Shown in pieces: positions 1 to 8,115 of a DNA stretch of 64,000 nt; position 1 is the stretch's first letter, and each line of letters starts with the position of its first letter. The notes below the pieces were generated by a model. The model was given only the letters and a program-made list of their open reading frames with translations. It was not told the DNA's origin and made no database searches. This stretch comes from Acinetobacter pittii. GTDB taxonomy: Bacteria; Pseudomonadota; Gammaproteobacteria; Pseudomonadales; Moraxellaceae. A program made the position numbers and the translations under genes. The stretch spans positions 930,001 through 994,000 of the forward strand of contig NZ_CP139249.1 in assembly GCF_034064985.1 (NCBI RefSeq), written 5' to 3'.

Positions 1-1
1 T

Positions 2-2356
2 AATACATTTGTAGATGAAGACCTCGATAATAATTTGTGTTCATTAAAAGAAGCTATTATTGCCGCTGAAAGAAGTACTTCATATCATGGTTGTATCTTA
101 CCTGCAATTAATACGAAATATGTGATTCAGCTTGAAAAGGGGATTTATAATTTAGATGAAGAGTTGGTACCTAGAAATAATCTGACTATTCAAGGACCTG
201 AGCCGGTTGATTGGAGCAAGAAAGGTTTATTAAGTGGTAGTTATCCAGCACCCACAGCTATACAAACTCGTATAAATGCTGGAGGAAAATCTCGTATTTT
301 TAATACAGCTGTTAGTAAACAGCCTTTGGCATTAAATAATATTATTTTAGAGAATGGTAAAGCTTCTGATGTGGGAGGAGCAATTTACGCTGGTGCAGAT
401 GTAACTTTACAAAATACACAGATTTTAAATTCACAAGCAGCTCAGGGCGGTGCAATTTATTTAGGGGGAGGAGTTGCTGGCTTATCAATATTTCATTCAT
501 TGATTCAAGGTAATGGAACAAACGCTAGTAGAGGAAGTGTGGTTGCAATGAGCTGTATGTTTAATGGTTCTTATGCAATACGTACTATTTCATTTGATTC
601 AAATACTATCATTAAAAATGGATCTACTGCTTCTTTAAGTACCTTTGAGTTTTGTGGTACACCAACAATCAAATTTGGTAATAACACAGTTACTCAAAAT
701 ATTGCTAGCCCGACTAATGGTACCATTCTTAAATTTTCTGGTGATGCAGTTCCAACTGAAAATCAAACAACAAACCTCAGTTCGACAAGTAGCTTGACAT
801 TAATAAATAATACAATTGTTGAGAACTTTGCTCATACCATTTTTTTATATGACAAGTTAGGAAAAAAAGATTTAAGTTTTAATGTACTAGCTTTTAATTC
901 AGGTTCTTTTGCATGTCGCTATTTATTAGGTTCTGCTACTGATCAAAAAGATGCTAGAATTTTATTAAAATTTAATGCATTAAAGTTAAGTGGTAGTAAT
1001 GAAAAATGTGACATGCCAGCTGAAACTTTACCCGCTGGTCATACTAATATAGATGTGTCCTCAAAAATATTAAGCCAGTTATTAGAGCCGTCCAAAGAAC
1101 CTAGTGATGAAACTACAGATTTCTTACCCATTTATTATCCAAAAAATAATCAGCAATCTGATGATTTAGTCGACGTAGATTTAAAAAATGAAGGAGGCTG
1201 TCTTTCATTAGATCAAAGAGGATTAGAAAGACTTACTAGTACAAGTACTGGTGATCAAACGGTTCTTAATTCTGTTAATAAATGTGATATTGGTTCTGTT
1301 GAGCAAGCTAGATTAGCAGTAAAAACTACAGCAGTTGACACGGGTTATATTAATAGTTCACTTACTGATTTATTAAATACTTATCAATCTGGTGTGGACC
1401 AAACAAAAGCAAATTTAGCTAACCCTGCTTTTTCACTTCAAGAATCTGCTTTAAAGATGAATTTAGCAAATTTTGAAAACTTAGTTAATCAGACTAAAGC
1501 TAATTTAAAGTATAGAGGAATTTATATAAATCTTAAAAACTATTATTCTACGTTTAAAAATGGTAATCCTAGAGAGATTAATATTATACCTTATGAAAAT
1601 AGTAATCATGTATTTGTTCCGTTTAAACCTGATGATTATGATATTGATGTTAAAGTTATCGGTAAGGGCCAAACACCTGAGACAGCGAAAGAAGATAATA
1701 TTAAAAGCTTAAAATGTGAGTGGAATTCATCTCTTCAGCAAATTCTTTTATATCGTACAGATGACGCTCCTTCCGGAGATGATTTCGAGTTTTGTCAATA
1801 TACACTCACTCTAAAAGCAAATAGAAGTATTACTGCAACAGGTATAGTTAAAGCTTCACTCATTAATATAGCTCCTGTTTCAGGGAACGGCACAATAACA
1901 TTTAAGTATTTGGCGAATGAAATAATTCCTTTAAATTTACTTAAATATGCGAATGATGATGGAGATGGGCCTACTAATACACTTATTACAAAGCCTACTA
2001 AACCTCAATTTGCAGACTTACCTATTTATTTACCAAGCAACGTATCAGAAGATGGTATTTTCACAGTAGTGAAAGCAGATCGTGAAGGTCCATGCCCTGG
2101 AAATGATAGTAAGAATACATGCTATGGTGGTAACGTTTATATCCAAGCAAAAAATGTTTTTAATACTTTTAACGATAGATTAACTTACTACGTATATGAT
2201 GCTGATGGTGAAAAATCAAATGAGGGTACTATTAATTTGGTAAGTACTGCCACCACTACAGATGATACACGTGGGGGGGGCGGAGGTGGTAGCCTCGGAG
2301 TTTTATCTTTGACATCCTTACTAGGTTTACTAGCTTATAGACGTTATCGTAAATAA
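2..2356 (+). CDS. CSLREA-domain, GlyGly-CTERM secreted protein (rhombotarget A-like), 5'-truncated
   Basis: The reading frame is open from base 2, so the true start lies upstream and only the C-terminal 784 residues are seen. The visible start reads VDEDLDNNLCSLKEAI, the CSLREA motif found at the beginning of many secreted beta-helix proteins. The next ~300 residues are rich in N, G, S and T with GGAIY repeats, as in right-handed parallel beta-helices. The C-terminus is a Gly6 run, a hydrophobic stretch of about 16 residues and RRYRK, which is the GlyGly-CTERM sorting signal cut by rhombosortase in type II secretion. In Acinetobacter such proteins are called rhombotarget A; that name is from memory of the family. 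The gene is very AT-rich. A G8 tract encodes part of the Gly linker. No rhombosortase gene is in the window. Confidence 0.85.
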   Translation, partial: NTFVDEDLDNNLCSLKEAIIAAERSTSYHGCILPAINTKYVIQLEKGIYNLDEELVPRNNLTIQGPEPVDWSKKGLLSGSYPAPTAIQTRINAGGKSRIFNTAVSKQPLALNNIILENGKASDVGGAIYAGADVTLQNTQILNSQAAQGGAIYLGGGVAGLSIFHSLIQGNGTNASRGSVVAMSCMFNGSYAIRTISFDSNTIIKNGSTASLSTFEFCGTPTIKFGNNTVTQNIASPTNGTILKFSGDAVPTENQTTNLSSTSSLTLINNTIVENFAHTIFLYDKLGKKDLSFNVLAFNSGSFACRYLLGSATDQKDARILLKFNALKLSGSNEKCDMPAETLPAGHTNIDVSSKILSQLLEPSKEPSDETTDFLPIYYPKNNQQSDDLVDVDLKNEGGCLSLDQRGLERLTSTSTGDQTVLNSVNKCDIGSVEQARLAVKTTAVDTGYINSSLTDLLNTYQSGVDQTKANLANPAFSLQESALKMNLANFENLVNQTKANLKYRGIYINLKNYYSTFKNGNPREINIIPYENSNHVFVPFKPDDYDIDVKVIGKGQTPETAKEDNIKSLKCEWNSSLQQILLYRTDDAPSGDDFEFCQYTLTLKANRSITATGIVKASLINIAPVSGNGTITFKYLANEIIPLNLLKYANDDGDGPTNTLITKPTKPQFADLPIYLPSNVSEDGIFTVVKADREGPCPGNDSKNTCYGGNVYIQAKNVFNTFNDRLTYYVYDADGEKSNEGTINLVSTATTTDDTRGGGGGGSLGVLSLTSLLGLLAYRRYRK

Positions 2357-2369
2357 ACATAAAGAATAA

Positions 2370-2397
2370 AAAAGGCCTCCAATTGGAGGCTTTTTTA
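2370..2397 (+). terminator. Rho-independent terminator of the GlyGly-CTERM gene
   Basis: A perfect 6-bp stem (GCCTCC/GGAGGC, loop AATT) is followed by six T. It begins about 19 bases after the stop codon. Confidence 0.9.
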
Positions 2398-2459
2398 TAA
2401 GAAATAAGATCAAATAATTAAGTGAATAGATGTCTTATCTTTGATAACTGAATAAGAGG

Positions 2460-2849
2460 TTAGTGTTTTAAATACTTATTCATGTATTCTTCACGAATTG
2501 CTGTTCTTTCTTCACCATTCGCTTTAAGCATTCGCTCACGTAAGTCTTTTCGCTCTTGCGTACTCATTTTTTGCCACGCTTCCCGCATTTTTTGTTTTTC
2601 AGCTTCAGGAAGTTGAGTAAACCAGTCCATGCGTTGCTGTAAGTTATTGCTCTGATTTGCTGGTAACTCTTTTAAACTCTGGTAACGTTTAATGACTGCA
2701 CGTTGCTCTTCTTCAGAAAGAGCATCCCATGTGTCATCGACTTGTGCATTGGCATCTTTAGAAAAAATCCAAAAGCGTTCAAAACCTGCAAAACTTGTCT
2801 GCAAGAAACTTAATGAACACAGGATAAGTGCTAATTTTTTAGCTGCCAT
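2460..2849 (-). CDS. DUF3106-like exported protein
   Basis: 129 residues from the ATG at 2849. That codon overlaps the end of the upstream gene by 11 bases; an in-frame start 18 bases earlier is less likely. The N-terminus (MAAKKLALILCSLSFLQTSFA) looks like a Sec signal peptide. The mature part is helical and charged, with repeated 'LPxxEKQKMREAW' and 'STQERKDLRERM' type segments. This resembles DUF3106 and, loosely, the LTxxQ helices of periplasmic Spy/CpxP proteins. It is the third gene of the unit with the sigma factor and the single-pass protein. A periplasmic sensing or binding role is inferred from that position only. Confidence 0.8.
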   Translation of the reverse strand: MAAKKLALILCSLSFLQTSFAGFERFWIFSKDANAQVDDTWDALSEEEQRAVIKRYQSLKELPANQSNNLQQRMDWFTQLPEAEKQKMREAWQKMSTQERKDLRERMLKANGEERTAIREEYMNKYLKH

Positions 2850-3159
2850 GTTGTACTTTATCCTCACCCAACACCATTAACATCTCTAAATCTTCTACCA
2901 TCTGTGGAGATAATTTAGGATTTACGATTACTTGATTTTGTGGCTTATCTACAATTTCGACTGAGTTTGGCAGGATTACAAAACCTGTAATTGCTGCGGC
3001 AAGTGCGAAACCAGTCATTTTCCAGACACTATAATAAGAGGCTGGTTTTTGTTGAATATGGTCAAGCACATGATTCATGACCACTGTTTTGTTTTTGTGG
3101 TGATCTGCCAAACTATCAAGTTTGGATGTCACCTTTTTAGTGAAGTCATCATGATTCAT
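2839..3159 (-). CDS. Single-pass membrane protein, candidate anti-sigma factor
   Basis: 106 residues: a cytoplasmic-looking N-terminus of about 45 charged residues, one hydrophobic segment (about 47-65, around GFALAAAITGFVILP) and a short C-terminus expected in the periplasm. It overlaps the sigma gene upstream by 11 bases and the DUF3106 gene downstream by 11 bases, so the three are probably translationally coupled. Position and topology fit an anti-sigma factor. No zinc-binding HxxxCxxC motif is present and no cysteine is seen, so it is not of the classical ZAS type. The function is an inference. Confidence 0.75.
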   Translation of the reverse strand: MNHDDFTKKVTSKLDSLADHHKNKTVVMNHVLDHIQQKPASYYSVWKMTGFALAAAITGFVILPNSVEIVDKPQNQVIVNPKLSPQMVEDLEMLMVLGEDKVQHGS

Positions 3160-3784
3160 CAGAACCTCCCAAGGGATTTAAATGTGCCAAGTATTCTCTA
3201 AGTCCCTGAATTGCTCGGTGATAATGGGTTTTCACACTACCTTCAGTACAGTTCATGATCTGAGCTGTTGTATGGGTGTCAAACCCTTCCCACGCACGTA
3301 ACATAAATGCCTGCTGTTGACGAACAGGTAGTTTTTCAATCGCTTCCCGAATTTCCTCTATCGTTACCGCTTGATCGAGAAAATCTGCAGGATTAATGGC
3401 TTTTTCATCAACTACATCGATAATTTCGTCGTCGTCATTATCCAGACTAACTTTTTTGAAGAATGAAAAGGGGTTTGCTCTACGAGCTTCTTTGCGGCGC
3501 CAATCCTGAAGTTTGTTATTCAAAATAGTGTAAAACAGGGGATACCATTCTTCAGTACTTTTATCGGCATAAGATTTGTGTAAAGCAATAAATGCCTCTT
3601 GAACCAAATCCATTGCAATACCTTGTTGACCTTGGGTAGCGCTCTCCATCATCACCAAAGCACGACCAGTGACATCTTGCATGAAAAATTTCAGGCGTTG
3701 CTCAGCCGTGCTGGCATGAGCACTAGATGTTTCCGATCGAGACTTTTTCGGTGCTAAATCCATGGAGATGGAAAATCCTGTCAT
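3149..3784 (-). CDS. RNA polymerase sigma factor, ECF type (sigma-70 family)
   Basis: 211 residues from the ATG at 3784, chosen because AAGGTGGG lies about 9 bases before it; a TTG at 3808 and an ATG at 3763 are alternatives. Region 2 includes 'DLVQEAFIALHKSY' and 'LFYTILNNKLQDWRRKE'. Region 4 includes 'LPVRQQQAFMLRAWEGFDTHTTAQIMNCTEGSVKTH', a helix-turn-helix that binds the -35 element (quoted here only as a landmark: LPVRQQQAF to GSVKTHYHRA). The linker is acidic (DNDDDEIIDVVDE). It heads an overlapping three-gene unit, the usual layout for an ECF sigma factor with its regulators. The signal and regulon are unknown. Confidence 0.9.
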   Translation of the reverse strand: MTGFSISMDLAPKKSRSETSSAHASTAEQRLKFFMQDVTGRALVMMESATQGQQGIAMDLVQEAFIALHKSYADKSTEEWYPLFYTILNNKLQDWRRKEARRANPFSFFKKVSLDNDDDEIIDVVDEKAINPADFLDQAVTIEEIREAIEKLPVRQQQAFMLRAWEGFDTHTTAQIMNCTEGSVKTHYHRAIQGLREYLAHLNPLGGSDES

Positions 3785-3922
3785 TGGACATACCCACCTT
3801 ATCTTCAATATATCTCTTATATAACGTTGAAAAGAGGTGGGAGGTTGACAACAATCGGTTATTTTTTACTAGTGTAATTGATTTTTTTCACAAATATGTG
3901 CGATGTAAAATAAATTAACGTT

Positions 3923-4699
3923 TTATTGGCGCTGGCGAACCATCTCAAAAAAACAAATAGATCCTGCAATTGCCACGTTTAATGACTCTTGTCCACCTGG
4001 TTGAGGAATAGTCACTGATTGTGCGTGATCTAATGCATAATCACTAGCGCCTTGTCCTTCATTTCCTAAAATCCATACACATGGTTTAGAAAGGTCTTTT
4101 GAATAAAGACTGGTTGAGCGATGAGAGCTAGTAACAAAAACCGGGATTTGAAATTTTGGGAGAATATCTGTCAGCTGGAAATTTTCAAAACAATGTAAGC
4201 TAAAATGAGCACCCATTCCTGCTCTTAAAACTCGCGGTGACCAAAGTGATGCAGAGCCTTGTGTGCAAATGATTTGTTTAATATTTGCTGCTGCTGCTGA
4301 ACGTAGCAAAGTACCTACGTTACCTGGATCCTGAATATTTTCTAGAATTAAGGTATCTACCTTGTAGTCGATAGTTGATGCAGTTTTAGGTAAATCAATA
4401 ATAGCTAAACAAGGTAAGCTCGTACCTAATATACTCAAATCTCTATATAAAACTTCGCTAATAACAAAGATATGACCTTGATGCAGTTCAATTATTTTTT
4501 TTAAATCTTCGTGTTCTAAGGCCTGTTCTGTCGTAAATAAAGAAAAAATCTTTTTTTGCTGTTGTAACCAAGCTAAACAAAGATGAGTGCCTTCAAGAAC
4601 GGTTTGTTGGTGCTTTTTTCGGGCGTTACTGAGTTCGATTAATCCACGCAAATGTTTAATTTTTGCATTGTCTTTTGATTCTAAAAAAATAACCGCCAT
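3923..4699 (-). CDS. TrmH/SpoU-family RNA methyltransferase (RlmB-like)
   Basis: 258 residues. Transfers a methyl group from S-adenosylmethionine to ribose 2'-OH of tRNA or rRNA. The C-terminal SPOUT domain shows the three family motifs: 'ENIQDPGNVGTLLRSA' (motif 1, about 123-138), 'ILGNEGQG' (motif 2, about 210-217) and 'IPQPGGQESLNVAIAGS' (motif 3, about 231-247). The N-terminal ~100 residues resemble the substrate-binding L30-like domain of RlmB and TsnR. The target nucleotide cannot be told from sequence. It lies between fbp and the sigma unit, all on the minus strand, with a terminator between it and fbp. Confidence 0.92.
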   Translation of the reverse strand: MAVIFLESKDNAKIKHLRGLIELSNARKKHQQTVLEGTHLCLAWLQQQKKIFSLFTTEQALEHEDLKKIIELHQGHIFVISEVLYRDLSILGTSLPCLAIIDLPKTASTIDYKVDTLILENIQDPGNVGTLLRSAAAANIKQIICTQGSASLWSPRVLRAGMGAHFSLHCFENFQLTDILPKFQIPVFVTSSHRSTSLYSKDLSKPCVWILGNEGQGASDYALDHAQSVTIPQPGGQESLNVAIAGSICFFEMVRQRQ

Positions 4700-4712
4700 A
4701 AGAAAATATCCA

Positions 4713-4742
4713 ACAAAAGGGCACCATCATACTATGATGCCC
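4713..4742 (-). terminator. Terminator of fbp
   Basis: Reading the minus strand, GGGCA...TGCCC flanks an inner ATCATA/TATGAT pairing and is followed by TTTT. It starts 16 bases after the fbp stop codon. Confidence 0.7.
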
Positions 4743-4758
4743 TAAGTAATTAAAATTA

Positions 4759-5730
4759 TTAGTGGTAGCTTGTTACGCGTTCAACTTCATTTTTAGAACC
4801 AATGATTACAGGAACACGTTGGTGAAGTTCGGTTGGTTCAATATCTAAAATACGAACACGGCCTGTAGTTGATGCACCACCAGCTTGTTCAATGAGCATA
4901 CTCATTGGATTTGCTTCATACATTAAACGTAAGCGCCCAGCTTTTGTCGGATCTTTTAAGTCATATGGATAAAGGAAAATACCACTACGACATAAGATAC
5001 GGTGAATATCACCAACCATACATGCGACCCAGCGCATATTGAAATCTTTTTCACGAACAGATGTTTTACCTGCGAGTAATTCATCAATATATTGTTTTAC
5101 GGGTTGTTCCCAATGACGTTGGTTAGAGGCATTAATTGCAAACTCTTGAGTATCTGCTGCAACCTGAACATTGTCAGTTGTGAGTAAGAAAGTTTGAGTT
5201 TCTGGGTCTAAAGTAAAGAATGCTACGCCATTTCCAACTGTTAAAGCCATCATAGTTGATGGACCATAAAGTACATAACCTGCAGCAACTTGCTGTGTAC
5301 CAGCTTGCATGAAATCGTTTGCTTGCGTTACTGCATTTTTTGCAGGCAAAATAGAGAAAATCGTACCTACACACATATTGATATCAATATTGCTTGAGCC
5401 ATCTAATGGATCAAATAAAACGAGGTATTTACCATTTTCTTGTGCAGGTGTGAACTCATCAAGCTCTTCAGAAGCGAGACCGCCTACGTGCGGGTGTACT
5501 TTTAAAGCATCAATTAAGTAGTCATTTGAAATCACATCAAGTTTTTTCTGTGTTTCACCCTGAACATTTTCATTGCCAGCACTACCTAAAATACCAGCCA
5601 GAGCACCTTTTTGTAATGCTTGGTCGATTGTTTTACAGGTCGTGGCAATAGTATCGATGACTTGAGCCAACTCAGGTGTTAGATTCCCTTTTTGTTGTTG
5701 TAAAAATTGGAACAAAGTGAGGTTGGACAT
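4759..5730 (-). CDS. fbp: Fructose-1,6-bisphosphatase class 1
   Basis: Removes the C1 phosphate of fructose 1,6-bisphosphate in gluconeogenesis, in the cytosol. The start at 5730 ([10 protein letters not shown]) has AGGAG 9 bases upstream and gives 323 residues, the normal class 1 length; the frame continues 10 codons further upstream without a better site. The metal-binding motif '[12 protein letters not shown]' and the substrate motif '[18 protein letters not shown]' near the C-terminus are both intact. The gene is single, with a terminator after it. Confidence 0.97.
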   Translation of the reverse strand: MSNLTLFQFLQQQKGNLTPELAQVIDTIATTCKTIDQALQKGALAGILGSAGNENVQGETQKKLDVISNDYLIDALKVHPHVGGLASEELDEFTPAQENGKYLVLFDPLDGSSNIDINMCVGTIFSILPAKNAVTQANDFMQAGTQQVAAGYVLYGPSTMMALTVGNGVAFFTLDPETQTFLLTTDNVQVAADTQEFAINASNQRHWEQPVKQYIDELLAGKTSVREKDFNMRWVACMVGDIHRILCRSGIFLYPYDLKDPTKAGRLRLMYEANPMSMLIEQAGGASTTGRVRILDIEPTELHQRVPVIIGSKNEVERVTSYH

Positions 5731-5916
5731 AAAAAAACGCTCCTGTGCTTCAAGCATCAAAATGAGTCAGATAAATACGTAGCATATTCTAGATGAGAAT
5801 GTCACAAAATAAAAATTATCTTACTTTATTTGTGTTGGATTTATGCTTACAAGCCCCCAATTAAAATGGTATGTTGATTGCATCACAAAGGACTGTATAT
5901 TTTTAGGAGAATCGAA

Positions 5917-6102
5917 ATGACAACAAAGAAGTTTGATGCGACCCCCACGGCAGGTGAACCAATCAATCTAGATGAAATTTCGAAAGAAAATGTTCAGGAA
6001 GCTTGGAAAGACTACGAGGCAAAACCTGAATATAAAGATTTTAATAAGCATGATTTGATTGAGTCCATGCAACACCCTGAAGAAGAAAAGAAATCTTCTT
6101 AA
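5917..6102 (+). CDS. Small acidic hypothetical protein
   Basis: 61 residues from the ATG at 5917, which has TAGGAGAA 7 bases upstream; an in-frame start at 5878 lacks such a site. The sequence is hydrophilic and charged (MTTKKFDATP... ending PEEEKKSS) with no membrane segment, signal peptide or cysteine. It has its own strong terminator and is divergent from fbp. I do not recognise a domain. The clear ribosome site and terminator make it a real gene. Confidence 0.75.
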   Translation: MTTKKFDATPTAGEPINLDEISKENVQEAWKDYEAKPEYKDFNKHDLIESMQHPEEEKKSS

Positions 6103-6109
6103 GTAATAG

Positions 6110-6143
6110 TAAAAAACGCTCATATTTTTATGAGCGTTTTTTA
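6110..6143. terminator. Bidirectional terminator between the small acidic gene and pal
   Basis: AACGCTCAT / ATGAGCGTT with a short AT loop has A-runs on the left and T-runs on the right. It can therefore end both the plus-strand gene and the tol-pal operon coming from the right. Confidence 0.85.
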
Positions 6144-6153
6144 TGCAGATCTC

Positions 6154-6714
6154 TTATTTTAATAAAGGAGGTACTGCTTCATAATTAATTTCAACACGGC
6201 GGTTTTCTTTCCACGCTGATTCATCATGTCCTGCATTAACAGGAGCTTCTTTACCATAACTCACAGCTTCAAGTTGCTGCGGGTTTACACCATTGGTAAT
6301 TAAATAGCTTTGTACAGCTTTAGCACGACGCTCACCTAAAGCCATGTTGTATTCACGTGTACCACGTTCATCTGTATGACCAGTTAATGCAACTTTTGAA
6401 TTTGCATTTGCGATAAGGAACTGAGCATGAGCTTGAAGTGTTTGGTAGTCTTCAGTAGATAAATCGCTGCTGTCATAATCAAAGTGAACAACGCGTTTAG
6501 CCAAAGCCGCTTTATTTGCTTCAGTTACACCTTTAGATGAAGCACCTGCCAAATTTTGAGCATTTAATGCAGCATCTTCACTTAAACCAGAAGTGTTTAC
6601 CGTACTTGGATTTGTACCTGTCGTGGTCGTCGCTGCCGGTTTACGGCTAGCACAGCCTGTCATCACAAGTGCTACGCTAAGAAAGGGTAGAGCTAAATAT
6701 TTGATTGATTTCAT
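6154..6714 (-). CDS. pal: Peptidoglycan-associated lipoprotein Pal
   Basis: 186 residues from the ATG at 6714 (GGAG 8 bases upstream). Signal peptide ending VMTGC, with the lipidated Cys near residue 21, anchors it in the outer membrane. The C-terminal OmpA-like domain binds peptidoglycan: '[10 protein letters not shown]', '[20 protein letters not shown]' with the expected Asp and Arg contacts to diaminopimelate, and 'NRRVEI'. Last gene of ybgC-tolQRAB-pal, 27 bases after tolB. It links the outer membrane to the wall and works with TolB during division. Confidence 0.97.
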   Translation of the reverse strand: MKSIKYLALPFLSVALVMTGCASRKPAATTTTGTNPSTVNTSGLSEDAALNAQNLAGASSKGVTEANKAALAKRVVHFDYDSSDLSTEDYQTLQAHAQFLIANANSKVALTGHTDERGTREYNMALGERRAKAVQSYLITNGVNPQQLEAVSYGKEAPVNAGHDESAWKENRRVEINYEAVPPLLK

Positions 6715-6741
6715 GATCATCTCCGTCAATGGAATTAAAAG

Positions 6742-8022
6742 TTATTTTGGTGCCCAGGCTGGTTCACGTACTTCACCTTGTTCGCTTGGTAAATTCATAC
6801 GGAAACGTCCATCAGTAGACATAATAGACAACAAGCCACGGTTGCCTTCACGAGTTGCGTAGACCACCATTTGCCCATTTGGTGAGAAACTTGGTGATTC
6901 ATCTAAACTAGTTGGGGTAAGAATATTGGTGATGCCAGTATTAATGTCTTGAATTGCAACTTTATAACTGCTGCCACTTGGGCGATGAACAAGTGCAATC
7001 TTTTTGCCATCTGCACTCAGAGTTCCACGTGCATTAAATGACCCTTTAAATGTTAAACGCTTTACTGAACCATCAGCAAAGGTATAACGATAAATTTGGG
7101 CCGAGCCACCACGGTCAGAAGTGAAAATAAAGGATTTTCCATCTGGTGTATAACGTGCTTCGGTATCAATTGCCGAATCATTTGTCATGCGTTTGACTTG
7201 GCGAGTTGATAAATCCATTTGATAGATTTCAGGGTTGCCATTCATCGATGCTGTAAATAGCATTGATTGGCCATCTGGTGAGAAACTTGGTGCGCCGTTT
7301 AGACCTCTAAAACTGGTAAGGACTTCACGTGTTCCAGTTGATAAATCCTGTAAATAAATTGCTGGACGTTTAGTTTCAAAAGAAACATAAGCAATTTTTT
7401 TAGCATCCGGTGTCCATGCCGGAGAAAGAATTGGATCACGGGATGATAAAACGGTCTTTGGTTGTTCACCATCCGTATCTGCAATTTGTAGGGTATAACG
7501 CTCGGCAGGTGTTGCAGGGTTTCTTAGTACATATGCAATACGGCCGCTAAAGTCACCTGGAATTCCAGTAAGTGCTTGATAAATAGCATCACTTACCATA
7601 TGGCCAGCTTGACGTATGCGTGAAGCAGGTACATTTAACAGTTCATTTAAAATGTATTGTTGCTTTTGTACATCATAAAGTTGGTAGTGAACTTCAAAAC
7701 CTGTCGCTGTTTGTTTAATTTGACCGGTAACTACATATGGAATACCAGCAGTTTGCCAGTCAGAAGCTTGAATCTGATTGACTGCAGCATTGGCAGGCAA
7801 ATTTTTAGATGAGCTTGTAAAGCGCCCAGAACGGTTTAAGTCTGTTTCAACAATAGGATAGAGCCCATTGTCATTGGTAAACGGGACAATAGCAATTTTG
7901 GGTGCCTGATCTGGAGCTTTAGCAATTTCCAGATATAACTGGGCAAAAGCAGTTGTAGAAGCAATAGGGCTTAAGGCTGTGATCAGTGCTAAAGATAGCA
8001 GGTGTTTGCGGCTCGTATTCAT
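6742..8022 (-). CDS. tolB: Tol-Pal translocation protein TolB
   Basis: 426 residues. N-terminal Sec signal peptide (cleavage after about residue 27, ...TTAFA-Q), an N-terminal alpha/beta domain, then a six-bladed propeller visible as repeated 'SPDGQSMLFTAS', 'TPDGKSFIFTSDR', 'SADGKKIALVH', 'SPNGQMVVYATR' blades. This periplasmic protein binds Pal and is released by TolA. It sits between tolA (93-base gap) and pal. Confidence 0.97.
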   Translation of the reverse strand: MNTSRKHLLSLALITALSPIASTTAFAQLYLEIAKAPDQAPKIAIVPFTNDNGLYPIVETDLNRSGRFTSSSKNLPANAAVNQIQASDWQTAGIPYVVTGQIKQTATGFEVHYQLYDVQKQQYILNELLNVPASRIRQAGHMVSDAIYQALTGIPGDFSGRIAYVLRNPATPAERYTLQIADTDGEQPKTVLSSRDPILSPAWTPDAKKIAYVSFETKRPAIYLQDLSTGTREVLTSFRGLNGAPSFSPDGQSMLFTASMNGNPEIYQMDLSTRQVKRMTNDSAIDTEARYTPDGKSFIFTSDRGGSAQIYRYTFADGSVKRLTFKGSFNARGTLSADGKKIALVHRPSGSSYKVAIQDINTGITNILTPTSLDESPSFSPNGQMVVYATREGNRGLLSIMSTDGRFRMNLPSEQGEVREPAWAPK

Positions 8023-8115
8023 AAGTTTAAAGTCATAGCAGGTATTTTTGTGACTGTTGATTTTGTAGCATAGTTACATGCCTTAAACTATTTAAAGCAT
8101 GTAACTCTTTCAAAA

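Noticed and set aside
2692..2880. Plus-strand open frame across the sigma module
   Set aside because: Antisense shadow of the DUF3106-like gene with no ribosome site.
5878..5916. Upstream in-frame start for the small acidic protein
   Set aside because: The AGGAG at 5903-5907 lies inside the extension and serves the ATG at 5917.
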